NCBI GenBank assembly: GCA_021813155.1
Contig: JAKALK010000012.1
Coordinates: 1-19,625 of the forward strand
Direction: 5' to 3'
DNA length: 19,625 nt
Source: a bacterium
GTDB taxonomy: Bacteria > Patescibacteriota > Minisyncoccia > UBA6257 > 2-01-FULL-56-20
The notes under the pieces are model-generated. The model was not told the origin of the DNA and made no database searches. It saw only the letters and a list, made by a program, of their open reading frames with translations. A program made the position numbers and the translations under genes. Numbering within the stretch: position 1 is the first letter of the stretch; each line of letters starts with the position of its first letter. Below, piece by piece: positions 1 through 6,919 of this stretch.

Positions 1-1
1 A

Positions 2-742
2 GAATTTTTGAAAGTAATGAAACTGCATGAATTTTGGTATAAAGATATTTTCGGCATCAAAGATTTTTATATGCGACTTTCCTTGCCGGCTAAAGATAAG
101 AAAAAATACGTGAGCAATCCTAAGGGGTGGGAGAAGGCGGTGAAAATGATTATGGCAATTATGAAAAAATCCGGCTTGCCCTATGAAGAGGTTGAAGGAG
201 AAGCGGCTTTCTACGGGCCAAAAGTAGATTTCCAAATTAAGAGCGTGATTGGGAGAGAAGAGACGGCTTCCACTAATCAATTGGACTTTTTGGCAACAGA
301 ACGATTTGGACTAACTTACAAAGACAAAGATGGCAAAGATAAGCCGGTTTACGTGATCCATAGAGCTCCTTTGGGGTCGCATGAAAGATTTATCGCTTTT
401 TTGATAGAACAATTCGCTGGCGATTTTCCGTTGTGGCTATCCCCCGTTCAGGCGGTAATATTGCCGGTGAGCGAGAAGTTTTCCGATTATGGCAATAAAG
501 TTTTTGATGAATTAAATAAGGCCGGGATTAGGGTGGAAATTTCGGATGCCAATGAGACTTTAGGGAAAAGAATTCGCGAGGCGGAGATACAAAAAATTCC
601 TTATGTTTTGGTAGTGGGAGAAAAAGAGGAAACCGCTAAGACGGTGAATGTGAGAAAGAGAGGAAGTAAAGATAATATGGAGATTAAAACTTCGGAACTA
701 ATTTCTAAAATTGAAGAAGAGATTGATAAAAAAATTATCTAG
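2..742 (+). CDS. thrS: Threonyl-tRNA synthetase, C-terminal part (gene enters from the left edge)
   Basis: Class II aminoacyl-tRNA synthetase that charges tRNA-Thr with threonine in the cytoplasm. The reading frame is open to the window edge, so the N-terminal editing domain and motif 1 lie outside; the first Leu/Met codons seen here are internal, not the start. What is visible is the second half of the catalytic core, with the family segment EGEAAFYGPKVDFQIK and motif 3 (HRAPLGSHERF), which binds ATP. The anticodon-binding domain follows and starts around FPLWLSPVQAVILPVS. The gene ends with TAG inside the 5' end of miaA, so the two are probably co-transcribed. I see no disruption in the visible part, and the family assignment is secure. 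Confidence 0.95.
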   Translation, partial: EFLKVMKLHEFWYKDIFGIKDFYMRLSLPAKDKKKYVSNPKGWEKAVKMIMAIMKKSGLPYEEVEGEAAFYGPKVDFQIKSVIGREETASTNQLDFLATERFGLTYKDKDGKDKPVYVIHRAPLGSHERFIAFLIEQFAGDFPLWLSPVQAVILPVSEKFSDYGNKVFDELNKAGIRVEISDANETLGKRIREAEIQKIPYVLVVGEKEETAKTVNVRKRGSKDNMEIKTSELISKIEEEIDKKII

Positions 743-1706
743 CGAGACTATTCCTAAGATAGTAGTAATACTCGGGCCGACGGCGACGGGCAAGTCGGAT
801 TTAGCGGTCAAGCTGGCCCTTCGGCTAAGCTCAGGGCAGGCTAAAAAATTATATGGAATAAACGGGGCTGAAATAATATCAGCGGATTCGAGGCAGGTTT
901 ACCGCGGAGTGGATTTAGGGTCGGATAAAATCACGAAAGAAGAAACTAGAGGGATACGGCATTACCTAATTGATGTGGCGAGTCCGAAGAAAAAGTTTTC
1001 GGCGGCGCAGTATAAAAAGTTGGCTGAGAAAGCAATTAAGGATATTTGGAAGCGAGGAAAAATCCCGATAATTTGCGGAGGGACGGGACTTTATATTGAT
1101 ACTTTGATTTATGACCGAAATTTACCGGCGGCAAAACCTAACTTGAAGCTAAGGCGAAGCTTAGAGAAGAAAATAGCTGAGGAACTTTTTGAAGAGTTAA
1201 AAAAACTTGACCCAAAGCGCGCGGGGAATATTGATAGGTTTAATAAAAGAAGGTTGGTGCGGGCGCTTGAGATTGTAATTGAAACCGGAAAACCAGTTGG
1301 GATCCTTCGACTCTTCGACTACGCTCAGGGCAAGCAGGCTCAGGATAAAAATTTGCCGTACAAATTTTTAAAGATTGGGATAGTGGTGCCGTCGAAGGAA
1401 TTAAAGAGAAGAATAAAGAAGAGAACTTTACAGCGATTGAGAGGCGGGGTGATTCAAGAAATGGAAAATTTTAGAAAAGCGGGGGTGAGTGATAAAAAAT
1501 TAGATGAGGTGAGCTTGTATTACCGATGGGTGCGGCCTTATTTGCGCGGGGAAATAAATCAGAAAAATACCCTGGAATTAATCTCGACTAAAATTTGGCA
1601 ATATGCCAAACGGCAGATGACGTGGTTTAAACGAGATAAAAATATTTTGTGGATTAAAAATTCACGAGAGGCAGAGAGGGCGGTGAAAGAATTTTTGAAA
1701 AATTAA
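723..1706 (+). CDS. miaA: tRNA dimethylallyltransferase, with two repeat-derived insertions
   Basis: Transfers a dimethylallyl group to N6 of A37 in tRNAs that read codons starting with U. Visible motifs are the P-loop GPTATGKS, DSRQVYRGVDLGSDK, HYLIDVASP, GGTGLYI and RRLVRALEI, all typical of the family. No ATG lies near the N terminus. I prefer the TTG at 723 because AAGAAGAG sits just upstream; TTG at 711 is in frame but has no such site. Either start overlaps thrS. Two stretches do not fit the family pattern: about 15 residues after LALRL, and about 17 after GKPVG. Both are encoded by palindromic repeat DNA (817-841 and 1304-1344) and fall in loops, so the enzyme may still work. A terminator follows immediately. 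Confidence 0.93.
   Translation: MIKKLSSETIPKIVVILGPTATGKSDLAVKLALRLSSGQAKKLYGINGAEIISADSRQVYRGVDLGSDKITKEETRGIRHYLIDVASPKKKFSAAQYKKLAEKAIKDIWKRGKIPIICGGTGLYIDTLIYDRNLPAAKPNLKLRRSLEKKIAEELFEELKKLDPKRAGNIDRFNKRRLVRALEIVIETGKPVGILRLFDYAQGKQAQDKNLPYKFLKIGIVVPSKELKRRIKKRTLQRLRGGVIQEMENFRKAGVSDKKLDEVSLYYRWVRPYLRGEINQKNTLELISTKIWQYAKRQMTWFKRDKNILWIKNSREAERAVKEFLKN
817..841 (+). repeat. Dispersed palindromic repeat, copy 1, in frame inside miaA
   Basis: Reads CCCTTCGGCTAAGCTCAGGG followed by CAGGC. It shares its ends (CCCTTCG and GCTCAGGG) with the copies at 1304-1344 and 18869-18911, all in the same orientation. It encodes part of the extra residues LRLSSGQAKK, which separate the MiaA P-loop helix from the expected GAEIISADS strand. 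The frame is kept. Confidence 0.7.
1304..1344 (+). repeat. Dispersed palindromic repeat, copy 2, in frame inside miaA
   Basis: Contains CTTCGACTACGCTCAGGGCA, preceded by a second CCTTCGACT and followed by GCAGGCTCAGG, so it looks like a partly duplicated element. It encodes the unusual stretch LRLFDYAQGKQAQ between GKPVG and the conserved YKFLKIGI strand of MiaA. The insertion keeps the frame. Confidence 0.7.
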
Positions 1707-1738
1707 AACGGGCAGAGACTTGCGATCTCTACCCGTTT
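1706..1738. terminator. Bidirectional terminator between miaA and the three-gene block
   Basis: A 13-bp stem (arms 1706-1718 and 1726-1738) with a 7-nt loop sits in the convergent gap. On the minus strand the single irregular pair becomes a G-U wobble and the stem is followed by TTTTAATTTTT, a good intrinsic terminator for the block. On the plus strand the tail is TTTGTGTTT, with one A-C mismatch, so it is weaker for miaA. Confidence 0.8.
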
Positions 1739-1758
1739 GTGTTTCCTTGATCGGGAAT

Positions 1759-2022
1759 TCAGGGTGCCTGTCGGCGCCAACGGTAGTACCCGAGGCCGGA
1801 TTCGTCGAACACAAACCTATCCCCTGTTATTGCCTCGAGCAGAGGAACGATCAACGCAACGCCCCCTAGGATATCAGCTGGTCCAGCGATAGGGGGTGGG
1901 ATTATCTCCCTTCCGTTGGCGAGAAGATGTACCTCGCCATTGTGTCGAAATGAATCTACCTCTGTGACCTCCCGTAAGTCCTCGAGGGAGAGAGGGGCCA
2001 CTGCGATGTTTTGATTCGGCAT
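1759..2022 (-). CDS. Hypothetical 87-residue protein, last gene of the three-gene block
   Basis: I do not recognise this protein. It begins MPNQNIAVAPLSLEDLREV and ends GYYRWRRQAP. It has no signal peptide; one moderately hydrophobic stretch (GPADILGGVALIVPLLEAI) could be a helix packed in a small soluble domain or a weak membrane segment. The ATG at 2022 is chosen because AGAAAGGAAG lies just upstream; a TTG 30 bases earlier lacks this. It is the promoter-distal gene of the minus-strand block, separated from the preceding gene by 160 bases of tandem hairpins and closed by the terminator at 1706-1738. Base composition is richer in G+C than thrS-miaA or gatB, as for its two neighbours. Function unknown. 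Confidence 0.65.
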   Translation of the reverse strand: MPNQNIAVAPLSLEDLREVTEVDSFRHNGEVHLLANGREIIPPPIAGPADILGGVALIVPLLEAITGDRFVFDESGLGYYRWRRQAP

Positions 2023-2056
2023 ACACTTCCTTTCTGAGATGATTAATGTCAAGTTT

Positions 2057-2157
2057 CTACCAGAAGAGATGAATTTACTTCCCCTTCTCTGGTAGCAGGG
2101 AGACGAGTCTTCGTCTCCCTGAATTGTTCGCCAGCAGCGCTTGAGGCGCGCTGGCGA
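2057..2157 (-). other. Tandem array of three hairpins between two block genes
   Basis: In transcription order: a stem TCGCCAGC/GCTGGCGA extended by GCGC/GCGC with one bulged base (2128-2157); an 11-bp perfect stem CAGGGAGACGA/TCGTCTCCCTG with a 4-nt loop (2096-2121); and an inverted repeat CTACCAGA...TCTGGTAG (2057-2095). None is followed by a T run, so these are not ordinary intrinsic terminators. The last inverted repeat recurs in the next spacer (2869-2913). The spacer continues to the gene start at 2022 without any other feature I can name. Confidence 0.7.
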
Positions 2158-2182
2158 GGTGTGTTGCGTTGTTCACTGGATG

Positions 2183-2770
2183 TCAGGCTTTGGTCGGAGC
2201 TGGAGCAGTTTTGAGAGAGGTGTCGCCATCCTCTCGCCGCCTAGGCCACAGAGATCGCGCGAATGTCGCGATCCAATTCACAACCGAGGCCAGAGTAATC
2301 GGTTTGGCGGCGGTACCTTCCCCGGTTCGGCGAAAAGAGACCCCAATCGCGGCGGCGATGATAGCCACCACAAAATGGGCTACTACCCCCGATGGCTTGA
2401 ACCAAACTTCCCAGTTGGACATAAATGTCCCGTCGTTGACGTCTGGGAAGAGATATGTCGCGAGAGCCGAGTTGAAGGTAGGAATGAATACCAGCGCTCC
2501 AATCATGGCGGTAATGTAAAACGGTGCGATACGACTGAATCCTGAGACCCAGTTTTCTTTGCGCCTGCTCCACCAGAAAGCAAGACTGACAACGCTTGCG
2601 ATCGCGGCGGAGTGGACCAGCCATGCAATCGTCTCTCTCGCATCCGTAATGCGGTAGAGCTGAAGTTCCCATCCACCATTCGGGTTGGCGAGCGATTCCC
2701 ATACCGTCATGTCAGCACAAGCCAACATGAGGCACGCAACAGCGACAAGAATTACGGCGTAACGGTTCAT
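2183..2770 (-). CDS. Hypothetical membrane protein with four predicted helices, middle gene of the block
   Basis: I do not recognise the family. The 195-residue product has hydrophobic segments at about 4-19, 50-67, 81-99 and 128-146. The first ends in LMLAC, which could be a weak lipobox but more likely is a plain helix. The segments are separated by Trp-rich loops (FWWSRRKENWVSG, SNWEVWFKPSG), and a basic tail rich in Arg, Pro and Ala (residues 147-195) is probably cytoplasmic. The ATG at 2770 is supported by AAGGAGGG a few bases upstream, an unusually strong ribosome-binding site for this window. The gene is flanked by hairpin arrays on both sides, each with a copy of the CTACCAGA inverted repeat. 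Overlapping frames on both strands are open here because the DNA is GC-rich; this frame is preferred for its start signal, strand and membrane pattern. Confidence 0.7.
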   Translation of the reverse strand: MNRYAVILVAVACLMLACADMTVWESLANPNGGWELQLYRITDARETIAWLVHSAAIASVVSLAFWWSRRKENWVSGFSRIAPFYITAMIGALVFIPTFNSALATYLFPDVNDGTFMSNWEVWFKPSGVVAHFVVAIIAAAIGVSFRRTGEGTAAKPITLASVVNWIATFARSLWPRRREDGDTSLKTAPAPTKA

Positions 2771-2851
2771 GACACCCTCCTTCAGGGCTTACTGCGGTTA
2801 ATGGAACAGTGAATAACAACTATTTACACTATAAACTTGTCGAGGTGCAAA

Positions 2852-2945
2852 AGGATTCTTTGGGAATCCTACCAGAAAATTTGATTAGAACAAGTAATCA
2901 AATACTCTGGTAGGAACGGGTGGAAGTGAAACCTTCCACCCGTTC
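2852..2945 (-). other. Second tandem hairpin array, with the shared CTACCAGA inverted repeat
   Basis: In transcription order: a 13-bp perfect stem GAACGGGTGGAAG/CTTCCACCCGTTC with a 6-nt loop (2914-2945); an inverted repeat CTACCAGA...TCTGGTAG (2869-2913) enclosing an inner 8-bp stem TTTGATTA/TAATCAAA; and a stem AGGATTC/GAATCCT with a 5-nt loop (2852-2870) followed by TTTTG. The last could act as a weak terminator. The ten outer bases match the array at 2057-2157, while the inner sequences differ. Confidence 0.7.
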
Positions 2946-2966
2946 TGGTTGCGCGACAGCTGGAGC

Positions 2967-3617
2967 TTAGCTGCCGCTACCCGGAGGACTTTGAGAAGAC
3001 TGGGAGGTCGGCGATGGTGTTAGTGGAGTCGCCGGCTGCGAATGCCTGGCAGCGGTCTCATAGCCTCGATTGCCTGCTGTGTTGTTCGCGGCGTTTGAAC
3101 TGCCTCGTCCAATCAAGTAGGCGATGAGTCCACCGAGACCAGCAACGGGCCACAGCCAGAATGGGAAATGCTTGATGTCTTCCCATAGGCTGCTGCCGGG
3201 GCACGGCGTTTGGACAAACACAGTATCCACTTCCGTCCATAAGCTGCTACAGAAGTAGCGCCAGGCTAAATTGTTGCAGTCGTGAAACTGCACGACCTGG
3301 ATGTCACCCACTGTCCAGTAGTGGGCTCGGAGGGAGTCGACCGACACGTACACGTGACTTTTCACTCCCTTCGGTCCGCCCGTCATTTCGTCAAAGTATT
3401 CGCCATGACGGATGACAATTGGATAACTCGGCCGATTCTGGATCGCACACTTGATGTCCAACATCCGACCAAAGGGAAGGCCGACGAAACGTTCCGCCGC
3501 TTTCGCTGGCGGGTCGGTCGTTGGGTTGCTACCGGGATTGACCCAGTAGTAAGCCCAGGTCGGCTGGCTCACCACCATCAAAACGAAGATGGTGCCGATT
3601 GCAAGTGCTTTCCTCAT
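2967..3617 (-). CDS. Hypothetical secreted, C-terminally membrane-anchored protein, first gene of the block
   Basis: I do not recognise the family. The 216-residue product starts with a good Sec signal peptide (basic MRKA, hydrophobic core, cleavage likely after WA at residue 22). The exported middle contains four cysteines (57, 114, 123, 139), enough for two disulfides. A single hydrophobic segment at 152-170 (FPFWLWPVAGLGGLIAYLIG) is followed by a Ser/Pro/Gly/Asn-rich low-complexity tail. The likely topology is an outside domain anchored near its C terminus. ATG at 3617 is supported by AGGAGGAG just upstream, and immediately before that a GCTGTC-GAAA-GGCAGC hairpin. The near-consensus promoter at 3702-3730 drives it. 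With its two downstream neighbours it probably forms an acquired transcription unit that includes surface or membrane proteins. Confidence 0.72.
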   Translation of the reverse strand: MRKALAIGTIFVLMVVSQPTWAYYWVNPGSNPTTDPPAKAAERFVGLPFGRMLDIKCAIQNRPSYPIVIRHGEYFDEMTGGPKGVKSHVYVSVDSLRAHYWTVGDIQVVQFHDCNNLAWRYFCSSLWTEVDTVFVQTPCPGSSLWEDIKHFPFWLWPVAGLGGLIAYLIGRGSSNAANNTAGNRGYETAARHSQPATPLTPSPTSQSSQSPPGSGS

Positions 3618-3701
3618 TTGCTCCTCCTGCTGCCTTTCGACAGCGCTCCGGGTTTAACTGCACGTCAAGCTGGTTATCTCAGGGATACCTTCTGGGGTAA
3701 C

Positions 3702-3730
3702 ATTCTATACTATTTTTTGATTTTTGTCAA
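3702..3730 (-). promoter_or_regulatory. Near-consensus sigma-70 promoter for the three-gene block
   Basis: On the minus strand a perfect -35 box TTGACA is followed by a 17-base spacer and the -10 box TAGAAT (5 of 6 to consensus). The start would fall near 3695, leaving a leader of about 78 bases before the ATG at 3617. This is the best promoter match in the window. Confidence 0.75.
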
Positions 3731-3745
3731 CTTGGCAACGGGTCT

Positions 3746-3773
3746 AAAAAAACCTCAAAAATAAAGGTTTTTT
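3746..3773. terminator. Terminator after gatB
   Basis: On the minus strand AAAAAACCT and AGGTTTTTTT pair around a 9-nt loop and end in a T run, a typical intrinsic terminator downstream of gatB. It separates gatB from the promoter of the three-gene block. Confidence 0.7.
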
Positions 3774-3795
3774 AATTAGTTGAACGCTGGCCTGT

Positions 3796-5226
3796 TTAAG
3801 TTAGGTTGCGCTCAAAAATATCTTTTAAGATTCCCGGATTTCCTTTGCCTCGGAGCTTGTTCATTGCTTTCCCGATCATAAACTGGAGGCTGGCGGTTTT
3901 ACCTTTTTTGTAGTCAGCAACGGCGGCGGGATTTTCTTTGATGATATCTTTCACTACTTTTTCGAGTTCGGATTCATCGCTTACGGCGTGGAGGCCTTCG
4001 GCGTTTAAAATACCTTCGGGATCCTCGCCTGTCTCAAACATTTTTCGCAAGATATCTTTGGCGCCGCGGCTCATAATCTTACCTTGATCAATAAGCGAGA
4101 CTAGGTGAGCAAGCTCTTCCGGTGAAATTTTAATCTCGCTAAAAGAGATATTAGTTTCATTAATCAAACCGATGAGGTCGCTAGTTAAATAGTTAAAGAG
4201 GGTGACGATTTTAGAGTTGGGATTTAGGGCTTTGAGCTCTGATGCGGCATCCTCAAAAAAATCTGACAATTTTTGGTCGGAAATCAAAACTCTAACTTTA
4301 GATTCTTCAAGGTTAAATTCCTTTCTAAAGCGGTCGCGCTTGGCGGCTGGGAGTTCCGGTATCGACATTTTAAGTTCTTCCAGGTTAAGAATAGCAGTCT
4401 CAAATGGAGGTAGGTCTGGCTCGGGGAAATAGCGATAGTCTTGGGCTTCTTCTTTAGAACGTTGGCTCACGGTAACTTTTTTTATGTCGTCCCAACCGCG
4501 GGTTTCTTGATGAACCTTTCCGGTTTTCATCACTTCGGCTTGACGCTTGATTTCATATTCAATGGAACCAGCGACCGCGCCGAAAGAGTTCAGGTTTTTG
4601 ATTTCTACTTTCGTCCCCTGCTTCCAAACACCCTTAACCCATTTACCTAAACTGATATTTACCTCCACGCGCATCTGGCCTTTTTCCATATCGGCGGTTG
4701 AAACACTGAGGTAGCGCAAGATCAGTTGAAGTTCTTTCGCAAAATCGACCGCTTCTTCGGCCGACTTGATATCAGGCTCGGTGACCAGTTCCATAAGTGG
4801 AACGCCGGCACGATTAAAATCAACAAGGCTGGTATTGGTTTTGGGATCGTGCAAAAGCCGACCGGTGTCTTCTTCAAGGTGAATACGGCGCAAGGTAACG
4901 CCATTTAGCGAACCGCCCAAGACTAGCGGCTTATCATACTGGGAAATTTGGTAGCCTTTGGGCAGGTCGGGATAAAAATAATTTTTGCGGTCGAATTTGG
5001 TTTCCGGGTTGATTTCACCACCTAAAGCCATGCCAACCCGAATAACGGATTTGACAGCTTCTTTGTTTATGGTCGGCAGAGTGCCGGGATGACCTAAGCA
5101 AACCGGGCAGACATTAGTGTTGGGGTGTTTCTCCTCGGGGTTATTGGGAGAATCACAAAACATTTTGGTTTTGGTGTTGAGTTCGACGTGAATTTCGAGC
5201 CCAATAGTAGGAGTATAGTCGGGCAT
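3796..5226 (-). CDS. gatB: Aspartyl/glutamyl-tRNA amidotransferase subunit B
   Basis: Subunit of the GatCAB complex, which converts Glu-tRNA-Gln and Asp-tRNA-Asn to the amidated forms, replacing missing glutaminyl- or asparaginyl-tRNA synthetases. GatB holds the tRNA and the kinase/transamidase site. The 476 residues match the usual length: GLEIHVEL near the N terminus, TNVCPVCLGHPGTLP, KNYFYPDLPKGYQISQYD, QMRVEVNISL and KVEIKNLNSF in the catalytic part (about 1-290), then a helical YqeY-like tail (about 330-476) that contacts tRNA. The start ATG lies one base after the tmk stop, without a Shine-Dalgarno site, suggesting translational coupling to tmk. gatA and gatC are not in this window. A terminator follows at 3746-3773. 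Confidence 0.97.
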   Translation of the reverse strand: MPDYTPTIGLEIHVELNTKTKMFCDSPNNPEEKHPNTNVCPVCLGHPGTLPTINKEAVKSVIRVGMALGGEINPETKFDRKNYFYPDLPKGYQISQYDKPLVLGGSLNGVTLRRIHLEEDTGRLLHDPKTNTSLVDFNRAGVPLMELVTEPDIKSAEEAVDFAKELQLILRYLSVSTADMEKGQMRVEVNISLGKWVKGVWKQGTKVEIKNLNSFGAVAGSIEYEIKRQAEVMKTGKVHQETRGWDDIKKVTVSQRSKEEAQDYRYFPEPDLPPFETAILNLEELKMSIPELPAAKRDRFRKEFNLEESKVRVLISDQKLSDFFEDAASELKALNPNSKIVTLFNYLTSDLIGLINETNISFSEIKISPEELAHLVSLIDQGKIMSRGAKDILRKMFETGEDPEGILNAEGLHAVSDESELEKVVKDIIKENPAAVADYKKGKTASLQFMIGKAMNKLRGKGNPGILKDIFERNLT

Positions 5227-5227
5227 A

Positions 5228-5920
5228 TTAATTAAGAAGTGGTTTTATTTCGTTTAGTATTCTAGCGTGAATTTCTTCGGGTGTCATTATTCCGTTATTG
5301 CTCATACATTCAATAGTCGCGAAGTGGCCGCTAAAAAGCTCGGCGATTTCTTTATAAACTTTCTCGGTTCTTTTTAAGTGCTCGATATCGGCTTCGTGGA
5401 TGTCTCTCTTTTTTTTGTCTTCGATGTACTCACGTTCGTTTTTCTTATCAACTAAAACTTGGCCCGCTACAGCATCAACGTGAAGGATAACGTTAAGATC
5501 GGGCTTAGGAATTCCTAAAATATTAAATTCGAGATTCGTTATCCATTCAAAATACTTTTTGCGCTCGACGGAGTTTTCAATGCTTGAACCTTGATGAGCC
5601 ATATTTGAGGCGACGTAGCGATTAGAAATAGCGACTTTGCCGGTTGACAAAGCAATTTCAATTTCTGATTTCGCGGCATAGCGATCAAGCGCGAAAAAAA
5701 TCGATGCCCGATAGGGCCCCACTTCTTTAAAGTGCCCGTATTTACCATTTAAATATTCTCTAACAAAATAAGAAGAGGGTTGGGAGTATTGAGGAAAATC
5801 AAAGGTGGACACTTTAATATTTTTATCCTCAAGATATTCTTTCAGTTTTTGAAGTTGGGTTGCTTTGCCAGAACCGTCAATACCTTCAATAACGATAAAT
5901 TTTCCTTTTTTGATTTCCAT
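5228..5920 (-). CDS. tmk: Thymidylate kinase
   Basis: Phosphorylates dTMP to dTDP with ATP, an essential step to dTTP. The 230-residue protein shows a Walker A loop at residues 13-20 (GIDGSGKA), the FDFPQY segment, a DR motif (FALDRYAAKSE, about residue 95) and NRYVASNMAHQG, all typical of the family. The residue after the P-loop lysine is Ala rather than Ser/Thr; as far as I recall this occurs in some other thymidylate kinases, so activity is not excluded. The protein is slightly longer than the common 200-215 residues because of a charged segment around DKKNEREYIEDKKKRD. No Shine-Dalgarno site precedes the ATG. It is followed at once by gatB. Confidence 0.93.
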   Translation of the reverse strand: MEIKKGKFIVIEGIDGSGKATQLQKLKEYLEDKNIKVSTFDFPQYSQPSSYFVREYLNGKYGHFKEVGPYRASIFFALDRYAAKSEIEIALSTGKVAISNRYVASNMAHQGSSIENSVERKKYFEWITNLEFNILGIPKPDLNVILHVDAVAGQVLVDKKNEREYIEDKKKRDIHEADIEHLKRTEKVYKEIAELFSGHFATIECMSNNGIMTPEEIHARILNEIKPLLN

Positions 5921-5928
5921 AATAAAAA

Positions 5929-5970
5929 CAAAAAGCCCTTCTAACTACTTTAAGTCAGAAGGACTTTTTG
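5929..5970 (-). terminator. Terminator or attenuator between rplK and tmk
   Basis: On the minus strand, arms of about 14 bases (AAAAAGTCCTTCT and AGAAGGGCTTTTT, one wobble pair) enclose a short loop and run into TTTTTGTTTTT. The T run ends only a few bases before the tmk start codon, so tmk must be expressed by read-through or from a promoter inside the hairpin. Confidence 0.75.
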
Positions 5971-5975
5971 GTCAA
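5947..5975 (-). promoter_or_regulatory. Possible tmk promoter embedded in the rplK terminator
   Basis: Minus-strand TTGACC (5 of 6) lies 17 bases from TAAAGT (4 of 6). The -10 falls in the terminator loop region, so a transcript starting from it would lack the left arm of the hairpin and could not fold the terminator. This is pattern matching only. Confidence 0.35.
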
Positions 5976-5987
5976 AATTTATTCTAG

Positions 5988-6410
5988 TTAGCTTATGTCA
6001 ATACCCATACTCCTAGCAGTTCCTTCGATAATCTTCTCGGCGGCTTCAATAGTGTTCGCGTTTAAATCTTTCATTTTCTTTTCGGCAATTTCGCGAAGTT
6101 GTGCCCGAGTAATCTTGCCGACTTTGGTTTTGGGCGCAGTGCCAGAACCCTTTTCTACGCCGGCTGCTTTCCGCAATAAATCTGAAGCGGGTGGAGTTTT
6201 TAGAATGAAGGTGAAGCTCCTGTCTTCATAAATAGTGATTTCGGCCGGGACAATGTTGCCAGTCATATCTTTAGTAGCATCATTGAACTGTTTGCAAAAT
6301 TCCTGAAGGTTAATACCGTGAGGGCCCAAGGCAGTACCAACCGGAGGTGCCGGATTTGCTTTACCAGCTTCGAGTTGAAGTTTAAGGGTAGTTTTGATTT
6401 TTTTAGCCAT
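5988..6410 (-). CDS. rplK: 50S ribosomal protein uL11
   Basis: Binds 23S rRNA at the GTPase-associated centre and supports factor-dependent GTP hydrolysis. The 140 residues match the family length. The N-terminal domain carries the proline-rich switch region (NPAPPVGTALGPHGIN, the area bound by thiostrepton), and the C-terminal RNA-binding domain includes GSGTAPKTKVGKITRAQLREIA and the terminal GTARSMGIDI. The start ATG is three bases after the ssb stop. In most bacteria rplK is followed by rplA; here a terminator and tmk follow instead, and rplA is not in the window. Confidence 0.97.
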   Translation of the reverse strand: MAKKIKTTLKLQLEAGKANPAPPVGTALGPHGINLQEFCKQFNDATKDMTGNIVPAEITIYEDRSFTFILKTPPASDLLRKAAGVEKGSGTAPKTKVGKITRAQLREIAEKKMKDLNANTIEAAEKIIEGTARSMGIDIS

Positions 6411-6413
6411 AGT

Positions 6414-6905
6414 TTAAAAAGGTAAGTCTTCGGGTTTAATGTCCTCTTTTTCAGTATCGATATCGATGACTGGTATTTCCTCGGGAAGCGGTTCATCAAT
6501 TGAGGGCTGATTGCTGCCTGAAGATGGGTTCCGACTGGGGGCAACTTGAGAATTTCGAGGAGCTCCGCCGCCACTAAATCCCCTGGGGCCGAACTGAATA
6601 CGTTCACAGACGATTTCAGTAGTTTTTCGGGTTTGGCCTTGTTTATCATTCCAAGATCGAGTTTGAAGCCTTCCTTCAACCAAAACTAAACTGCCTTTAG
6701 TTAGAAATTGGCTAGCTACTTCCGCTTGCTTGCCCCAAACAACGATGTTGTGATATTCAGTGCTTTCTTGCCGCGCGCCTCCGCGGTCAGTCCAGTTTCT
6801 ATTGGTAGCTAAACTAAAACTTAAAACCGATTGCCCCCCAGGCGTAGTTCTTAGTTGGGGGTCGGCAGTGAGGCGGCCGGCTAAAAATACTTTGTTGAGA
6901 TTCAT
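6414..6905 (-). CDS. ssb: Single-stranded DNA-binding protein
   Basis: Coats single-stranded DNA in replication, repair and recombination. The 163-residue protein has the OB-fold (about 1-110) with NKVFLAGRLTADPQLRTTPGGQSV, the W-rich strand NRNWTD, EYHNIVVWGKQAE and GSLVLVEGRLQTRSW. A Gly/Ser/Pro-rich linker follows, then an acidic tail ending DLPF. The tail corresponds to the conserved DDIPF tip that recruits partner proteins. The order rpsF-ssb is common in bacteria, but the usual next gene, rpsR, is replaced by rplK. No Shine-Dalgarno site precedes the ATG; a stem-loop lies just upstream. Confidence 0.96.
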   Translation of the reverse strand: MNLNKVFLAGRLTADPQLRTTPGGQSVLSFSLATNRNWTDRGGARQESTEYHNIVVWGKQAEVASQFLTKGSLVLVEGRLQTRSWNDKQGQTRKTTEIVCERIQFGPRGFSGGGAPRNSQVAPSRNPSSGSNQPSIDEPLPEEIPVIDIDTEKEDIKPEDLPF

Positions 6906-6919
6906 TCTGCTAGAAAATT

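Noticed and set aside
2047..2052. TTGACA just upstream of the 87-residue gene as a -35 box
   Set aside because: No -10 box lies 16-18 bases downstream, and the expected position overlaps the ribosome-binding site. The match is probably chance.
2141..2545. Open frames on the plus strand opposite the middle block gene
   Set aside because: They overlap each other and a minus-strand gene with a strong ribosome-binding site and clear membrane helices. GC-rich DNA leaves several frames open, and these show no start signal or domain.
2057..2945. Integron attC sites
   Set aside because: The hairpins lack the attC core (GTTRRRY and its partner), and no integron integrase is in the window. The arms match each other but not that architecture.
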